Positions 63,416 to 64,000 of a stretch of 64,000 bases of DNA are shown here, in pieces. The notes under the pieces were generated by a model. It was not told the origin of the DNA and did no database searches. It saw only the letters and a list, made by a program, of their open reading frames with translations. This stretch comes from Pseudomonas sp. GOM7 (GTDB lineage: Bacteria > Pseudomonadota > Gammaproteobacteria > Pseudomonadales > Pseudomonadaceae), in NCBI RefSeq assembly GCF_026723825.1, contig NZ_CP113519.1:5270001-5334000 (forward strand), read 5' to 3'. The first letter of the stretch is position 1, and every line of letters starts with the position of its first letter. The position numbers and the translations under genes are program-made.

Positions 63416-64000
63416 TCAGCCAGCCGGGGCGATTCGGCAGGCAGTGAAGGCCGCGCCAAGGGCTTCGGCGTCCTGCGCCTGATCGAAGATCAATTCCAGC
63501 CGCGAATCCTTGCGCCATTCGCTCGGGCTCCAGCCCTGCAGCGCCTGCCCCTGTACGGCATTGAGCGAGCGCCAGCCGTCGGTACCTTGCAGCACCGCCT
63601 TGGCCCGGCGCCAGGGCAGGGTCTGCAGCCACTGACTGGCCTGCCCGAGGTCGAAGCGCTGGCTCGGGTGCCAGCGCCAGCCGATGCTCCAGCCCTCGGC
63701 CTGGGCCTGCACCTGGCAGATCGGCTCGGCGGCGTTGCGCCAGATCTGCGCCAGGCCCGGCGCGGCGCTGGGTAACTCGGCCTTCACCTCGACGGACGAA
63801 GCCTGCGCCGCCAGCCCCGGCAACGCGGCCAGGTCGAGCTGGCCGTGCTCGCACCAGCACAGCGGCACGGGCGGCAGTTGCGCAGCAATCCGCGCCCGCG
63901 TCGCCTCGTCCACGCCTGCGCTCTTGTTCAACAGCAACAGACCCACTTCCCCCAACGCCTGCTGCTGCACATCGGGCAATGACTCACCGGCCGCCAGCGC
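63416..64000 (-). CDS. CobW/COG0523-family GTPase, C-terminal part, 5' end outside window
   Basis: The frame stays open to the window edge, so the N-terminal GTPase half lies beyond. Visible are the end of the G domain (GEVGLLLLNKSAGVDEATRA, where NKSAGVDE stands for the usual NKxD) and the CobW C-terminal domain (QASQWLQTLPWRRAKAVLQG; LELIFDQAQDAEALGAAF). Members are metal chaperones, several of them zinc-responsive. A Zur link is possible since Pseudomonas carries Zur-controlled COG0523 genes, but the promoter is not in the window. Confidence 0.8.
   Translation of the reverse strand, partial: ALAAGESLPDVQQQALGEVGLLLLNKSAGVDEATRARIAAQLPPVPLCWCEHGQLDLAALPGLAAQASSVEVKAELPSAAPGLAQIWRNAAEPICQVQAQAEGWSIGWRWHPSQRFDLGQASQWLQTLPWRRAKAVLQGTDGWRSLNAVQGQALQGWSPSEWRKDSRLELIFDQAQDAEALGAAFTACRIAPAG

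Noticed and set aside
1-64000. Search for CRISPR arrays, tRNA and rRNA genes, transposases and prophage genes
   Set aside because: No evenly spaced repeat array, no tRNA cloverleaf and no rRNA-like stretch was noticed by eye; no translated frame resembles a transposase, integrase or phage structural protein. A small tRNA could be missed without a folding program.

Overview
The window is high-GC chromosomal DNA of a Pseudomonas, most like the P. mendocina / P. oleovorans / P. alcaliphila group. The evidence is gene content and order: a divergent znuA/zur-znuC-znuB locus next to metN-metI-metQ, uvrD beside a GGDEF/EAL gene, a PA5522-PA5525-like glutamine synthetase/aminotransferase/GntR cluster, and REP-type intergenic repeats typical of the genus. 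No rRNA, tRNA, CRISPR array, phage or transposase gene was seen. The first and last genes run off the window.

Layout. (1) 1-6.7 kb: 3' part of a VasX-type type VI secretion effector, followed by small membrane-protein genes: an intact DUF6708-like gene, a second one frameshifted at a run of eight T, a short decayed tail of a third, and two unrelated two-helix membrane proteins. This looks like an effector with an accumulating and decaying immunity array. (2) 6.9-15 kb: MFS transporter, zinc uptake (znuA, Zur box, zur-znuC-znuB), a small lipoprotein and the methionine importer metNIQ. (3) 15-27 kb: a complete haem-acquisition locus on the minus strand: hasI (sigma), hasS (anti-sigma), hasR (receptor), hasA (hemophore), hasD-hasE-hasF (type I secretion), then hemO (haem oxygenase) and a DUF454 gene. 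Fur-like boxes precede hasI and hasR. (4) 27-38 kb: LysR/VOC pair, an unknown helical protein, a large PAS-GGDEF-EAL protein, and a DUF1266 / J-domain / HscC chaperone group. (5) 38-51 kb: uvrD, two tandem TRAP solute-binding lipoproteins, a Tim44-domain protein, SMI1/KNR4, a histidine kinase with a TPR response regulator, and the GntR/aminotransferase/gamma-glutamylpolyamine-synthetase-like cluster. (6) 51-64 kb: acyl-CoA thioesterase, AraC regulator, a 1909-residue two-partner-secretion adhesin with its TpsB transporter, a decayed diguanylate cyclase, small housekeeping-type genes, and a CobW/COG0523 gene cut by the window end.

Non-coding structure is a notable part of the window. Two approximately 850-bp elements (24534-25383 and 43638-44505) are reverse complements of each other about 19 kb apart. 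Each is built from two facing arms of stacked hairpins around a conserved core, and the arms show compensatory base changes. Two shorter elements with terminal inverted repeats (28472-28766 and 37870-38131) look like MITEs; the second ends 10 bases before the uvrD start codon. A cluster of hairpins lies between hasR and hasA. The zinc, haem and methionine modules are individually well understood. The parts most worth a second look are the effector/immunity array and the paired hairpin elements.
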